This document shows, in pieces, positions 34,961 through 45,980 of a stretch of DNA of 64,000 nt. Under the pieces are notes generated by a model. The model saw nothing but the letters and a program-made list of their open reading frames with translations, searched no databases and was not told the DNA's origin. The translations under genes were made by a program, and so were the position numbers. The DNA comes from Streptomyces sp. CBMA29 (GTDB taxonomy: Bacteria; Actinomycetota; Actinomycetes; Streptomycetales; Streptomycetaceae): contig NZ_MECL01000182.1 in NCBI RefSeq assembly GCF_014596445.1, forward strand, positions 1-64,000, in the 5' to 3' direction. Numbering within the stretch: the stretch's first letter is position 1; each line of letters opens with the position of its first letter.

Positions 34961-36297
34961 GGCCGGAAGTTTCTCGCAAGCCCCTCCCACACCCGGTCGT
35001 AGCCCTCCTGCCGGTGCTCCGCGTTCAGTGCGAACGCGGTGGGCACGACCGGCCAGCGGGTCTCGAACATGAACGCCAGGCCGTCGTCCACGCGCTGCGG
35101 CGCCAGTTCGGCGGCGCTCGCCTTGTCGAAGGTGGCCCGGTCGGGTCCGTGCGCCGACATCATGTTGTGCAGCGAGGAGCCGCCGGGCACGAAGCCCTCG
35201 GCCTTGGCGTCGTACGCTCCCTCGATCAGGCCCATGAACTCGGTCATCACATTGCGGTGGAAGTACGGCGGCCTGAAGGTGTCCTCGCCGACCAGCCAGC
35301 GCGGGGCGAAGACCACGAAGTCCGCGCCCGCGAGCCCCGGCGTGTCCGAGGGCGAGGTGAGCACCGTGAAGATCGACGGGTCGGGGTGGTCGTAGCTGAG
35401 CGAGCCCAGCACGTTGAATCGGTGCAGGTCGTACACGTACGGCACATGGCTGCCGTGCCAGGCGACCACGTCGAGCGGCGAGTGGTCGTAGGCCGCGGCC
35501 CAGAGATTGCCGCCGAATTTGTTGATCACCTCCGTCCGTTCGTCCCGGTCCTCGTAGGCGGCGACCGGGGCGCGGAAGTCCCGCGCGTTGGCCAGTCCGT
35601 TCGCACCGATCGGGCCCAACTCGGGTAGTTGGAAGGGCTGGCCGTAGTTCTCGCAGACATAGCCGCTCGCCGTGCCGTCCGGCAGCTCGACACGGAAGCG
35701 GACGCCGCGCGGGATCAGGGCGACCTCGCCCGGGTCGGCGCGGATCAGCCCCAACTCGGTCCGCAGCAGCAGGGCGCCCTGCTGCGGCACGATCAGGAAC
35801 TCGCCGTCCGAGGAGGAGAACACCCGGTCGTGCATCGAGAGGTTGGCCGCGTACCAGTGGATGCCGATGCCCTCACGGCGCAGCACATCGCCGTTGCCGC
35901 CGACCGTGACCAGGCCGGTCACGAAATCCGTCGGCTCCTGCGGCATCGGCAGCGGGCCCCAGCGCAGCCGGTTGGGGTCGGGCTCCACGTCCAGGAAGGG
36001 GGCGCTGCGCACTTGGCCGTTGGGGATCCGGCGGAAGGGCGGATGGGCGGCCGAGGGCCGGATCCGGTAGAGCCAGCTCCGCCGGTTGCGGGCGCGCGGC
36101 TCGGTGAACGCGGTGCCGCTGAGCTGTTCCGCGTAGAGCCCGAAGGGGGCGCGCTGCGGTGAGTTGCGCCCCTCCGGGAGCGCGCCCGCCACGGCTTCGC
36201 TGCTGTGCTCGTTGCCGAAACCCGAGGAGTACGGCAGGTCCTTGCCGTCCTCGGCGTCGGCGCCGCCCGGCCCGTTCACGGCATTCGTGGCGTTCAT
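34957..36297 (-). CDS. hmgA: Homogentisate 1,2-dioxygenase
   Basis: 446-residue non-haem Fe(II) dioxygenase that opens the ring of homogentisate in tyrosine/phenylalanine breakdown. The iron ligands lie in [17 protein letters not shown] (His and Glu) and [13 protein letters not shown] (His). The N-terminal [13 protein letters not shown] and [15 protein letters not shown] blocks are classic. Full length. The upstream gene (SGNH) is separately promoted; the downstream GntR is translationally coupled. GGGAGCAG lies before ATG 36297. Maleylacetoacetate isomerase and fumarylacetoacetase genes are not in this window. Confidence 0.95.
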   Translation of the reverse strand: MNATNAVNGPGGADAEDGKDLPYSSGFGNEHSSEAVAGALPEGRNSPQRAPFGLYAEQLSGTAFTEPRARNRRSWLYRIRPSAAHPPFRRIPNGQVRSAPFLDVEPDPNRLRWGPLPMPQEPTDFVTGLVTVGGNGDVLRREGIGIHWYAANLSMHDRVFSSSDGEFLIVPQQGALLLRTELGLIRADPGEVALIPRGVRFRVELPDGTASGYVCENYGQPFQLPELGPIGANGLANARDFRAPVAAYEDRDERTEVINKFGGNLWAAAYDHSPLDVVAWHGSHVPYVYDLHRFNVLGSLSYDHPDPSIFTVLTSPSDTPGLAGADFVVFAPRWLVGEDTFRPPYFHRNVMTEFMGLIEGAYDAKAEGFVPGGSSLHNMMSAHGPDRATFDKASAAELAPQRVDDGLAFMFETRWPVVPTAFALNAEHRQEGYDRVWEGLARNFRP

Positions 36298-36321
36298 GGT
36301 CTGCTCCCGGTGGGGTCTCGT

Positions 36322-36355
36322 CCGTGATTCCTATGCTGAACCATAGGAATCACGG
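36322..36355. promoter_or_regulatory. hmgA operator, CCGTGATTCCTATG-N6-CATAGGAATCACGG
   Basis: A perfect inverted repeat with 14-base arms and a 6-base centre, 25 to 58 bases upstream of the hmgA start. It is too long to be chance and has no T-run, so it is best read as a regulator site. The GntR encoded with hmgA is the natural candidate, though a MarR/IclR protein elsewhere is possible. Confidence 0.8.
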
Positions 36356-36364
36356 CGGCAACCC

Positions 36365-37174
36365 TCAGCCCGAGCCTGTGGAAAACTCCGCTGCCAGGGC
36401 CCGGACGGTGGCCGCGGCCGACACCGCGTGGCCGCGCGCCGAGGCGTGCACCAGGTCGGCGCTGTACAGGTCGCGGTTGGCGGCGGCGGGATGGCCGTAC
36501 ATCTCGACGACCACCGCGCCGTAGCGCTCCGCGACCGTCCGGGTCACCTGATTGAGAACGGCGACGCCGCTCTCCAGCGGGCCGCCGCGCAGTTCCGGCA
36601 CGGCCGCCGCGACATTCACCAGCGCGTACGCGACCAGGGTCCTGCCGGGCGCGGCCAGCCGGGAGAAGAGCAGGTCGAGCTCCTTCTCCAGCGCCTCGGG
36701 GGAGAAGCCGGGCAGCAGCAGGTCGTTCCCGCCGCAGACGATCGCGACCAGGTCGGGCGCGAAGCGCGCGGCGCGCTCGGCCTGGTCGGCGCGTACCTGG
36801 CCCGCGGTGAGACCGCGCAGGCCGAGGTTGAGATACGTCAGCTCCGGCACGACCCGGCGCAGGGCCTCCGCGGTGCGGTCGGCCCAGGGCAGGGTGCGGT
36901 ATCCGGGCACGGGGTCGCCCAGTCCCTCGGCGATGCTGTCGCCGACGACCGCGAAGCGCTTCCAGGGCGCGCCGCGCAGCAGCCGGTCGCTCTCCTCGGG
37001 CGACAGGCAGTGGGGGTCGGCGGCCTCCGCCGGGTGGTCGGCCGCATAGGTGGCGGCGAAGGCGCTGACGGCGCTGGGCGCGGGAGCGTGAGCACGCGCG
37101 GGTGCGGGTGCGGGCGGGGGGACGGGAGCGGGAGCGAGGAGGGGAACGGGAACGGCGTCGCTGTGCTGCGTCAT
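36365..37174 (-). CDS. SGNH/GDSL hydrolase
   Basis: 269-residue esterase-like protein. Block I GDSIAEGLGDP (Ser nucleophile), block III GGNDLL, and block V VHASARGH with the Asp-His pair DLVHASARGH. The first 40 residues are a Pro/Ala-rich low-complexity run (LLAPAPVPPPAPAPARAHAP) and there is no clear signal peptide. It follows the MFS gene by one base and probably shares its transcript. AAGGAG sets ATG 37174. The substrate is unknown. Confidence 0.85.
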   Translation of the reverse strand: MTQHSDAVPVPLLAPAPVPPPAPAPARAHAPAPSAVSAFAATYAADHPAEAADPHCLSPEESDRLLRGAPWKRFAVVGDSIAEGLGDPVPGYRTLPWADRTAEALRRVVPELTYLNLGLRGLTAGQVRADQAERAARFAPDLVAIVCGGNDLLLPGFSPEALEKELDLLFSRLAAPGRTLVAYALVNVAAAVPELRGGPLESGVAVLNQVTRTVAERYGAVVVEMYGHPAAANRDLYSADLVHASARGHAVSAAATVRALAAEFSTGSG

Positions 37175-37175
37175 C

Positions 37176-38591
37176 TCAGGACTCCTTGGCAAGGGCGCGG
37201 GTCAGGCCGAGGCCGACCGCGGCGGCGACGGCGGCAAGCGCGGCGCAGACGAGGAACACCTCGCGGAACGCCCGCGTCCCGTCCAGGCCGCGGGCGGCGA
37301 TGACCGACGCGGTCGCGGCGACGCCGAGCGCGCCGCCCAACTGCCGCGCGGTGGTGGTCATGCCGACACCCGAGGCGAACTGCCGGGGCGGCAGTGATGT
37401 CGCGGCGGCGGTGGACAGGGCGGTGAGCGTGGCCCCGAAGGCGGCGCCGCCGACCAGGCCCATGGGCAGCCACAGCGCCAGGAAGCGGGTGTCGGTGCCG
37501 AGTTGGGACCAGGTCCAGACGCTCACCGCGGCGAAGGCGGCCATGGACACGGCGACGACGGCGGGCAGATGGTGCGGCCGGGCGCGCTTGCCGACCACCA
37601 GGGCGGCCACCGCGGAGGTGAGCGCGCCGGGTGTGAGGGCGAAACCCGCCTTGAGGACCGAGTAGTGCCACACGGCGGTGAGGAACAGCGGTCCGCAGAG
37701 CATCCAGGCGAAGAGCGCGGCCCCGGCGAAAGCGGCGGCGGCGGAGGCGACGGCGAAGGTGCGGTTGCGCAAGAGGCCGGTCTCGACGGCGGGCGTCACC
37801 TGGCGCGTGGAACGGACGAGCGCCACGACGAGCAGCGCCGCGCCGCACCATGTGCTGCCCACAGTGGCCGCGGACGCCCAGCCCCAGTCGCTGCCCTTGC
37901 TGAGGCCGAGCACCAGCAGGCCGATGCCCAGGGTGACGGCGAGCGTGCCCAGTGGGTCGGGCAACCGCCGTTCCGCGCCGGTGCGTTCCGGCAGGCCGCG
38001 CAGCCCCGCGGCCACCAGGACGATGCCCACCGGCACATTGATGAGGAAAACGGAGCGCCAGCCGAAGGCGTCGACCAGCAGACCGCCCAGGCTCGGCCCG
38101 GCGGCGCTGGCCATCGAGCCCGCGGCGCCCCAGACGCCGATCGCCGCCGCGAGCCCGGCGGGGGGCGTGGTGGCGAGCAGCAGCCCCAGTGCGGCCGGGA
38201 TCATCCCGGCCGCGGCGGCGCCCTGGAGGGCGCGGGCGGCGATCAGCCAGGGCAGGCCGGGCGCGGCGGCGCACAAGGCGGAGGCGACCGTGAAGCCGGT
38301 GAGCGACAGCAGGAAGACGCGCTTGCGGCCGAAGGCGTCGGCTATCCGTCCCGCGGGGGTGAGCAGCGCGGCGAAGAGCACCGCATAGCTGCTCACGACC
38401 CACGACAGGTCGGACACGCGGTCGGCGGGGAAGCTCTCGGCCAGGTCGGGGAAAGCGACGTTGACCACGGTGGTGTCGAGGAACGCGATGAAGGTGGCGC
38501 CCGCGCTGAGCAGCAGGACGATCCCCGGTCTGACGTCCGGGGTCCGTCCTGAGCCGTGCGGTGCGGGGAGGGTGGAAGCGGGGGAGGACAT
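37176..38591 (-). CDS. DHA2 MFS exporter under TetR control
   Basis: About 471-residue, 14-helix major facilitator: FIAFLDTTVVNVAFPDL in helix 1, GRIADAFGRKRVFLL in loop 2-3, GVWGAAGSMASAAGPSLGGLL in helix 5. A drug or metabolite exporter. It is divergent from a TetR gene and two operator copies lie in the spacer. ATG 38591 has AAGGA upstream. Longer N-terminal readings up to 38849 cross the operators and the TetR start and are not accepted. Confidence 0.88.
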   Translation of the reverse strand: MSSPASTLPAPHGSGRTPDVRPGIVLLLSAGATFIAFLDTTVVNVAFPDLAESFPADRVSDLSWVVSSYAVLFAALLTPAGRIADAFGRKRVFLLSLTGFTVASALCAAAPGLPWLIAARALQGAAAAGMIPAALGLLLATTPPAGLAAAIGVWGAAGSMASAAGPSLGGLLVDAFGWRSVFLINVPVGIVLVAAGLRGLPERTGAERRLPDPLGTLAVTLGIGLLVLGLSKGSDWGWASAATVGSTWCGAALLVVALVRSTRQVTPAVETGLLRNRTFAVASAAAAFAGAALFAWMLCGPLFLTAVWHYSVLKAGFALTPGALTSAVAALVVGKRARPHHLPAVVAVSMAAFAAVSVWTWSQLGTDTRFLALWLPMGLVGGAAFGATLTALSTAAATSLPPRQFASGVGMTTTARQLGGALGVAATASVIAARGLDGTRAFREVFLVCAALAAVAAAVGLGLTRALAKES

Positions 38592-38631
38592 GAGCCGTCC
38601 TTGCCTTGGCAGCGAGAAACATACTGGGAGT

Positions 38632-38669
38632 ACATACTGGCGGTATGAAAATACATACCGAAGGTATGT
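38632..38669. promoter_or_regulatory. Two TetR operators, ACATAC-type
   Basis: ACATACTGGCGGTATGA (38632-38648) and ACATACCGAAGGTATGT (38653-38669). The second is a perfect 7-base-arm palindrome with a 3-base centre; the first is an imperfect copy. They are 21 bases apart, two helical turns, on one DNA face, between the divergent exporter and TetR genes. A weaker third half site lies at 38619-38635. Confidence 0.75.
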
Positions 38670-38733
38670 GCGTGTCAAGAGTGGATACGCCCTAGGGTGG
38701 GAAGGGCATCGCGAACGACAGGAGGGCGCCGCC

Positions 38734-39387
38734 GTGGCAGCACCGCGCACAGGCACCGGAAGCGGGACGGGCACCGTCCCGGCCCGCAGGGCGGCGGCAC
38801 GCCCCACGCAGCGCGAGCGGTCGGACGCCACTGTCGAGGACCTGCTCACCGCGGCCCGCGCGCTGTTCGCCGCAGAGGGCTACGCGGCCACCTCGCTGGA
38901 CGCGGTCTGCGAGCGGGCGGGCGTCACCAAAGGTGCCCTGTACCACCACTTCTCCGGCAAGAAGCAGCTCTTCAGCGCCGTCTACACCCGCGAGCAGGAA
39001 CGTCTCGCCCACCGGATCTCGACCGCGTACCTCCAGGTCACCGACCCGTGGGAGGCGGTCCACGAGGGCAGCCGCGCCTATCTGGAGGCGTCCTTGGACC
39101 CCGAGGTGCAGCGCATCACGCTCTTCGACGCTCCGGGCGCGCTCGGCTGGGAGGCGATGCGCGACCTCGGCGTCAACTGCCGCCAACTCACCCTGCGCGG
39201 TGTGAAGTACGCCATCAAGGCGGGCGCGATCTCGCAGCGCCCCGCCGACCCGCTGACGTCGATGCTCTACGGCGGACTCAGCGAGAGCGCGATGGCGATC
39301 GTCAGGGCCGACGACCCGCCGACCGCCCTGGCGGAAGCCCTCGCCGACCTGCGCAAGCTCTTCGACGCGCTCGCCGCGAAGGGCTGA
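38734..39387 (+). CDS. TetR-family regulator of the divergent exporter
   Basis: 217-residue TetR. HTH at about 50-75 (SLDAVCERAGVTKGALYHHF) then a ligand domain. GGAGG is 8 bases before GTG 38734. Predicted to repress itself and the divergent MFS/SGNH genes through the ACATAC palindromes. It is followed after 7 bases by a second TetR gene. Confidence 0.9.
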   Translation: MAAPRTGTGSGTGTVPARRAAARPTQRERSDATVEDLLTAARALFAAEGYAATSLDAVCERAGVTKGALYHHFSGKKQLFSAVYTREQERLAHRISTAYLQVTDPWEAVHEGSRAYLEASLDPEVQRITLFDAPGALGWEAMRDLGVNCRQLTLRGVKYAIKAGAISQRPADPLTSMLYGGLSESAMAIVRADDPPTALAEALADLRKLFDALAAKG

Positions 39388-39394
39388 CGGCGCC

Positions 39395-40000
39395 GTGCCA
39401 CGGGCCGTGGGCGCCGACAGCGGACTGCGCCGCGCACCGGTGCAGCAGCGCAGCACCGAACGTCTGGAACGCATCCTCGACGCCTGCGCCCGGCTGTTGG
39501 ACGAGGGCGGTTACGAGCGCCTCAGCACCCGCGCCGTCGCCGCCCGCGCGGGCGTCCCCATCGGGTCGGTCTACCGTTTCTTCTCCGACAAGCGCGCCCT
39601 CGCGGACGCCCTCGCCCACCGTAACCTCGACGAATTCCTCGACCGTACGGCCGCGCGTCTCGCGGAGCCCGGCACCGACCCCGACTGGCGCACGGCCGTG
39701 AACATCCTGGTCGACGAGTACACCGCCATGAAGCGCACCGCGCCCGGTTTCGCGCTGGTCGACTTCGGCGTGCCGGGCGAGACCAATCACGACCTCGCCG
39801 ACCGGCTGCCCGCGCTGCTCGGCGAACGGCTCTCGGCCGACCCCTCGGAACCCCGGCTGCGGCTGGCCCTGGTGATCGCCGTCGAGACGGCGGACGCCGC
39901 GCTGCAACTCGCCTTCCGCACCGACCCGTCGGGCGACCCCGGTGTGATCTCCGAGACGAAGGCGCTGATCCGGGCCTATCTCGCGACCGTCCTGGACTGA
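39395..40000 (+). CDS. Second TetR-family regulator
   Basis: 201-residue TetR directly downstream of the first and on the same strand. HTH: LSTRAVAARAGVPIGSVYRFF at about 44-64. The C-terminal domain reads TAVNILVDEYTAMKRTAPGFALVDFG, a TetR_C type of its own, so the pair is not a duplication. GTG 39395 is only 7 bases after the previous stop with a weak AAGG. Its target is unknown. Confidence 0.85.
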   Translation: MPRAVGADSGLRRAPVQQRSTERLERILDACARLLDEGGYERLSTRAVAARAGVPIGSVYRFFSDKRALADALAHRNLDEFLDRTAARLAEPGTDPDWRTAVNILVDEYTAMKRTAPGFALVDFGVPGETNHDLADRLPALLGERLSADPSEPRLRLALVIAVETADAALQLAFRTDPSGDPGVISETKALIRAYLATVLD

Positions 40001-40225
40001 CCTCCCCTAGCCTCCCCGCACCTCACCCGGCCTCCCTCGGGCCTCCCCGAGCCTCCCGCTTCGGCCACGAGCCAGCCGGGCACCCGCTCCCGCAGCGCCT
40101 CCGCACCCGCTCCCGCAGCGCCCTCGCAGGGTCCGACGCCCGCTCCAGGGGTCGTTGTCAGTACCGCCGGGTAATGTCGAAGACGACCGCGCGCCACCGT
40201 CGCCGCCCGTCCAGGGGAGTCCCCG

Positions 40226-42466
40226 ATGACCCGAACCGCCCTGCGCATCTGTCCGCTCTGCGAGGCCACCTGCGGCCTCACGCTGTCCGTTGATGACGGA
40301 CGGGTGACGCATGCCCGCGGCGACCGGGACGACGTGTTCAGCGCGGGCTTCATCTGCCCCAAGGGCGCCGCTTTCGGCGCGCTCGACGCCGACCCCGACC
40401 GGCTGCGGCGCCCCCAGGTGCGCCGCGAGGGCCGGCTGACCGAGGCGACGTGGGACGAGGCGTACGCGGCCGTCGCCGCCGGGATCGGCGCGGTCACCGG
40501 CACGCACGGCGGTGACGCGGTCGGCGTCGTCCTCGGCAACCCCAATGTGCACACGATGGCGGGCGGCCTCTACCCCGCGCAGCTCATCGGCGCGCTGCGC
40601 ACCCGCAGCGTCTTCACCGCGAGCACGCTCGACCAGATGCCCAAGCACGTGTCCTGCGGCTACCTCTTCGGCGACCCGAACGCGATCCCGGTGCCCGACC
40701 TGGACCGCACCGACCATCTGCTGCTCATCGGCGCCAACCCGCTGGTCTCCAACGGCAGTCTGGCCACCGCCGCCGACTTCCCCGGCAAGCTCAAGGCACT
40801 GCGGCGGCGCGGCGGCAGACTCGTCGTCATCGACCCGCACCGCACCAGGACCGCCCGCGCCGCCGACCGCCATGTGGCGCCCAGGCCCGGCACCGACGCC
40901 GCCCTGCTGCTCGCCATGGTCCGGACGCTGTTCGCCGAAGGACTCGCGGATACCGGCGAACTGACCCCGTGGCTCAGCGGCGTGGCCGAGGTACGCGACC
41001 TGGTGACGGATTTCGCGCCGGAGGCGGTCGCCGCCTATTGCGACGTCCCGGCCGATGACATCCGTTCCCTGGCGCGCGAGTTGGCGGCGGCCGACCGCGC
41101 CGTGGTCTACGGGCGGCTCGGCAGCACCGCCGTGGAATTCGGCACCCTGGCGAGCTGGGCGGTCGACGTGCTCAACGCGTTGACCGGCAATCTGGACCGG
41201 CCGGGCGGCGCCATGTTCCCGCTCGCGGCCACCGGACGGGCGCCCCGGCCGCCCGGCCCCGGCAAGGGATTCCGGGTCGGCCGCTGGCACAGCCGGGTCT
41301 CGGGACACCCCGAGGTCAAGGGTGAACTGCCCGCCGCCGCTCTCGCCGAGGAGATCGACACCCCCGGGGACGGCCGGCTGCGGGCCCTCGTCGTGGTCGC
41401 GGCCAACCCGGTGCTGTCCGCCCCCGACGGCCTGCGGCTCGACCGAGCCCTGGACGGTCTGGACTTCATGGTCAGCGTCGATCCGTATCTCAACGAGACC
41501 TCGCGCCACGCCGATGTGGTGCTGCCACCGCCCCCGCCCGCGCAGAGCGCGCACTACGACTTCGCCTTCAGCACGCTCGCGGTCCGCAACACCGTCCGCT
41601 ACAGCCCGCCCGCGGTGCCGCTGGAGGACGGGCTGCTGGACGAACCGGAGATCCACGCCCGGCTGATCCTGGCCGTCCTGGGACAGACCCGTGGCCAGGG
41701 AGCCGACCCCGCGCTCGTGGACGAACAGGCGGTGGTCCGCAAGCTCACCGCCGAGACCGGCGACCCGCACTCGCCGGTCCACGGGCGGGACATCGCGGAG
41801 CTGTCCGCCGCGCTCGGCGGGAGCACCGGATACGAACGGCGGCTCGACATGATGCTGCGCCTCGGCCCGTACGGCGAGGGCTTCGGCGCCGACCCCGACG
41901 GCCTCACTCTGGCGAGGGTCCTGGACCGGCCGCACGGCATCGACCTCGGCCCGCTGCGCCCGCGCGTGCCTGAGGTGCTGCGGACACCGTCCGGCACGGT
42001 CGAGCTGGCGCCCGAGGCCGTCGCCGCCGATGTGCCGCGGCTGCGGGCCGCGGTGGCGCGCGGCGCGGACGGCGACGGCCTGGTCCTCATCGGGCGCCGC
42101 CATCTGCGGTCCAACAACTCCTGGATGCACAATGTGCCCGCGCTCACCGGCGGCACCAACCGCTGCACGGCGCAGATACACCCCGACGACGCGGCCCGGC
42201 TCGGCCTGGCCGACGGAGCGCTCGCCCTGATCAAGGGCGACGGCGGGGAGATCACCGCGGCCGTCGAGATCACCGACGCGCTGCGCCCCGGAGTGGTCAG
42301 CGTGCCGCACGGCTGGGGTCACGACCGCGAGGGCACCCGGCTGACCGAGGCGGCCCGCGAACCGGGCGTCAACGTCAACCAGTTGCTCGACGGCACCCGG
42401 CTCGACCCGCTCTCCGGCACGGCCGTGCTCAACGGATTCCCGATACGGATGGAGGCCGTCCGCTGA
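40226..42466 (+). CDS. Molybdopterin-dependent oxidoreductase (formate dehydrogenase/nitrate reductase family)
   Basis: 746-residue cytoplasmic enzyme of the DMSO-reductase family. An N-terminal 4Fe-4S site is formed by Cys9, 12, 16 and 44 (CPLCEATCG, FICPKG). Mo-bis-MGD binding blocks follow (NPLVSNGSL, GGAMFPLAATG, ANPVLSAPDG) and the C-terminal cofactor domain contains RHLRSNNSWMHNVPALTGG. No twin-arginine signal, no partner subunit and no Mo cofactor gene nearby, so it is a stand-alone enzyme whose substrate cannot be told. The residue at the metal position lies near STLDQMP, not Cys or Sec. AGGGGAG sets ATG 40226. Confidence 0.85.
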   Translation: MTRTALRICPLCEATCGLTLSVDDGRVTHARGDRDDVFSAGFICPKGAAFGALDADPDRLRRPQVRREGRLTEATWDEAYAAVAAGIGAVTGTHGGDAVGVVLGNPNVHTMAGGLYPAQLIGALRTRSVFTASTLDQMPKHVSCGYLFGDPNAIPVPDLDRTDHLLLIGANPLVSNGSLATAADFPGKLKALRRRGGRLVVIDPHRTRTARAADRHVAPRPGTDAALLLAMVRTLFAEGLADTGELTPWLSGVAEVRDLVTDFAPEAVAAYCDVPADDIRSLARELAAADRAVVYGRLGSTAVEFGTLASWAVDVLNALTGNLDRPGGAMFPLAATGRAPRPPGPGKGFRVGRWHSRVSGHPEVKGELPAAALAEEIDTPGDGRLRALVVVAANPVLSAPDGLRLDRALDGLDFMVSVDPYLNETSRHADVVLPPPPPAQSAHYDFAFSTLAVRNTVRYSPPAVPLEDGLLDEPEIHARLILAVLGQTRGQGADPALVDEQAVVRKLTAETGDPHSPVHGRDIAELSAALGGSTGYERRLDMMLRLGPYGEGFGADPDGLTLARVLDRPHGIDLGPLRPRVPEVLRTPSGTVELAPEAVAADVPRLRAAVARGADGDGLVLIGRRHLRSNNSWMHNVPALTGGTNRCTAQIHPDDAARLGLADGALALIKGDGGEITAAVEITDALRPGVVSVPHGWGHDREGTRLTEAAREPGVNVNQLLDGTRLDPLSGTAVLNGFPIRMEAVR

Positions 42467-42673
42467 CCCGCGCCGCGCCCGTGACACGGCCGGGTGACAC
42501 GGCCCCGCCGGGTGGTGTGACACCCGGACAGCGGGGCACAGGACCCCTGGGCGCGGGCCGCCCGGGGAGGGCGGCCGGACGTCACGGGCACGGCCCGGCC
42601 CCGCGCGGAGCCCGGGGCGCCGGGCGGTTCCGGCGGGACGTGACTGACGGCACGCGGCGCACCCTGGCCACAG

Positions 42674-42694
42674 AAAACTAACGGCGCTAGTTTG
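42674..42694. promoter_or_regulatory. AAACTA-N7-TAGTTT operator before the ALDH gene
   Basis: AAACTA (42675-42680), 7-base centre ACGGCGC, TAGTTT (42688-42693), about 41 bases upstream of the ALDH start. The arms and spacing are the same as in the operator between the 46.7-kb TetR and ACAD genes, so one TetR may control both. No other copy with both arms was seen in the window. Confidence 0.7.
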
Positions 42695-42734
42695 GGCGTC
42701 GGACGCAGAGCGGTGACCCCGGAGGGCAGCAACG

Positions 42735-44168
<1,434 letters not shown>

Positions 44169-44275
44169 CCGCAGGACCGCCAGAACCGGCAGGACCGCCC
44201 CGTTCACGCCCGCTCGTCCGCATCCGTCCGCATCCGGATCCGGATCCGCTCGCAGCCCCGCACCCAGGAGACCTC

Positions 44276-45358
44276 GTGGTACGCGCAGCCGTCCTGCCCG
44301 CCGTCAACGCGCCGCTGGCCGTCGCCGACATCGAGCTGCCCGGACCTGGACCCGGACAGGTCCGGGTCCGGCTGGCGGCGGCGGGCGTGTGCCACTCCGA
44401 CCTGTCGCTGTCCAACGGGACGCTGCGCCAGCCGGTACCCGCCGTCCTCGGTCACGAGGGCGCGGGCACGGTGGTGTCGGTCGGCGACGGCGTCGGCCAT
44501 CTCGCCCCCGGCGACCGCGTGGTCCTCAACTGGGCTCCCGCCTGCGGCGACTGCCACTTCTGCGGTCTCGCCGAGCCCTGGCTGTGCGCCAACTCCGCCA
44601 CGGCCGCGGCCAGTCCGTACGCCACGCTGGCCGCCGACGGCAGCCCGCTCTACCCGGGCCTGGGCACCGCCGTCTTCGCCGAGGAGACCGTGGTCGCCGC
44701 GGGCGCGGTCCTGCCGCTCCCGGACGGCGTCCCGCTCACCGACGCCGCGCTGCTCGGCTGCGCCGTACTCACCGGCTACGGCGCCGTGCACCACTCGGCG
44801 CGGGTCCGTACCGGCGAGAGCGTCGCCGTCTACGGGGTCGGCGGCGTGGGGCTCGCCGTGCTCCAGTCGGCGCGGATCGCGGGCGCCGAGCGGATCATCG
44901 CGGTCGATGTCGCGCCCGCCAAGGAGGAGTTGGCGCGGGCGGCCGGCGCCACCGACTTCGTCGTCTCCGGGGACGACACGGCCAAGCGGATCCGCAAGCT
45001 CACCGACGGCTTCGGCGCCGACGCGGCCATCGAGTGCGTGGGCCGCGCCGACACCATCCGCACCGCCTGGTCCTCCACCCGCCGCGGCGGCCGTACGACG
45101 GTGGTCGGCATCGGCGGCCAGGACCAGCAGGTCACCTTCACCGCGCTGGAACTCTTCTACTTCGGCCGCACGCTCTCCGGCTGCGTGTACGGAAACTGCG
45201 ACCCGGCCGTGGATCTGCCGGTGCTCGCCGAGCACGTACGGGCGGGTCGCCTCGATCTGTCCGCCATGGTCACCGACCGCATCACGCTCGACGGCATCCC
45301 GGCGGCCTTCGAGGCGATGACCGCCGGGCGCGGCGGCCGTGCGCTGGTGGTCTTCTGA
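44276..45358 (+). CDS. Zinc-dependent alcohol dehydrogenase
   Basis: 360-residue medium-chain dehydrogenase. Catalytic Zn ligands: Cys in AGVCHSDL (about 38), His in GHEGAG (about 60). Structural Zn Cys set: CGDCHFC and PWLC. Rossmann GVGGVGLAVLQSARIAG (about 187-203). It probably feeds an aldehyde to the ALDH just upstream. AGGAG lies 6 bases before GTG 44276; the GCATCCG repeat before it (44217-44250) is non-coding. Confidence 0.92.
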   Translation: MVRAAVLPAVNAPLAVADIELPGPGPGQVRVRLAAAGVCHSDLSLSNGTLRQPVPAVLGHEGAGTVVSVGDGVGHLAPGDRVVLNWAPACGDCHFCGLAEPWLCANSATAAASPYATLAADGSPLYPGLGTAVFAEETVVAAGAVLPLPDGVPLTDAALLGCAVLTGYGAVHHSARVRTGESVAVYGVGGVGLAVLQSARIAGAERIIAVDVAPAKEELARAAGATDFVVSGDDTAKRIRKLTDGFGADAAIECVGRADTIRTAWSSTRRGGRTTVVGIGGQDQQVTFTALELFYFGRTLSGCVYGNCDPAVDLPVLAEHVRAGRLDLSAMVTDRITLDGIPAAFEAMTAGRGGRALVVF

Positions 45359-45434
45359 CCGGTCGGGCCGGATTCCGGCAGGACCGCGGCCCCACCGAAT
45401 TCAGCGGGCGCCGTCGCAACGCTTATGCCTACGC

Positions 45435-45980
45435 CTACGCCTGCGCGCCGTCGACCATCGCCAGCCAGTGCCGGTGGGTGCCGTCGAAGGGACCTGTGCC
45501 CTGCGCCACCGCCGTCATCAGCCACGCGGCGGAGGATTCGGCGGCGCCGATCACATCGGCGGGGTAGCCGTACAGCACCTGGTGTTCGGCGAATTCGTCC
45601 TCGTCGACCAGGATCGGCAGGTCGGCGCCGCGTTTGAGCAGGACGTCCAGGTCGAGGTCGACCATGGTGACCTCGGCGGGGGACGGCCACCGCGGCGGGG
45701 TGCTGATGTCGCAGTAGATCTCGGTGCGGCGGGGCGCCGCGTTGAAGGTCGCCGTCCACCACGCGTCGCGCGGGAAGAGGATGATGTGCGCCTCGGGGAC
45801 CGGGATCTGGGGGATGTGGCCTTTGCGCACCAGGCCGAAGCCGGGGAGGCCGAGCCACATGCCGTGCTCGTCCTCACCGAGCCGCCGCATTCGCAGATTC
45901 CAGTGCAGAGTGCCGTCGTATTTGCGGTAGTTGACCTGGACGAAGTCGGGCTCGGGGCCCTGCGGGACCGGTTCTGACAT
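45435..45980 (-). CDS. DUF402 protein
   Basis: 181-residue DUF402 (FomD-like/nucleoside-diphosphatase fold) protein: VQVNYRKYDGTLHWNL, LFPRDAWWTATFNAAPRR, EIYCDISTPP and VTMVDLDLDVLLKRG. Family members hydrolyse nucleoside diphosphates or CMP-phosphonates; here the role is unknown. It converges with the ADH gene and lies downstream of the TetR gene on the same strand, 72 bases away. Confidence 0.85.
   Translation of the reverse strand: MSEPVPQGPEPDFVQVNYRKYDGTLHWNLRMRRLGEDEHGMWLGLPGFGLVRKGHIPQIPVPEAHIILFPRDAWWTATFNAAPRRTEIYCDISTPPRWPSPAEVTMVDLDLDVLLKRGADLPILVDEDEFAEHQVLYGYPADVIGAAESSAAWLMTAVAQGTGPFDGTHRHWLAMVDGAQA

Noticed and set aside
38592-38849. An N-terminal extension of the exporter to 38849
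   Set aside because: It would run through the operators and the divergent TetR start; ATG 38591 has a good ribosome binding site.
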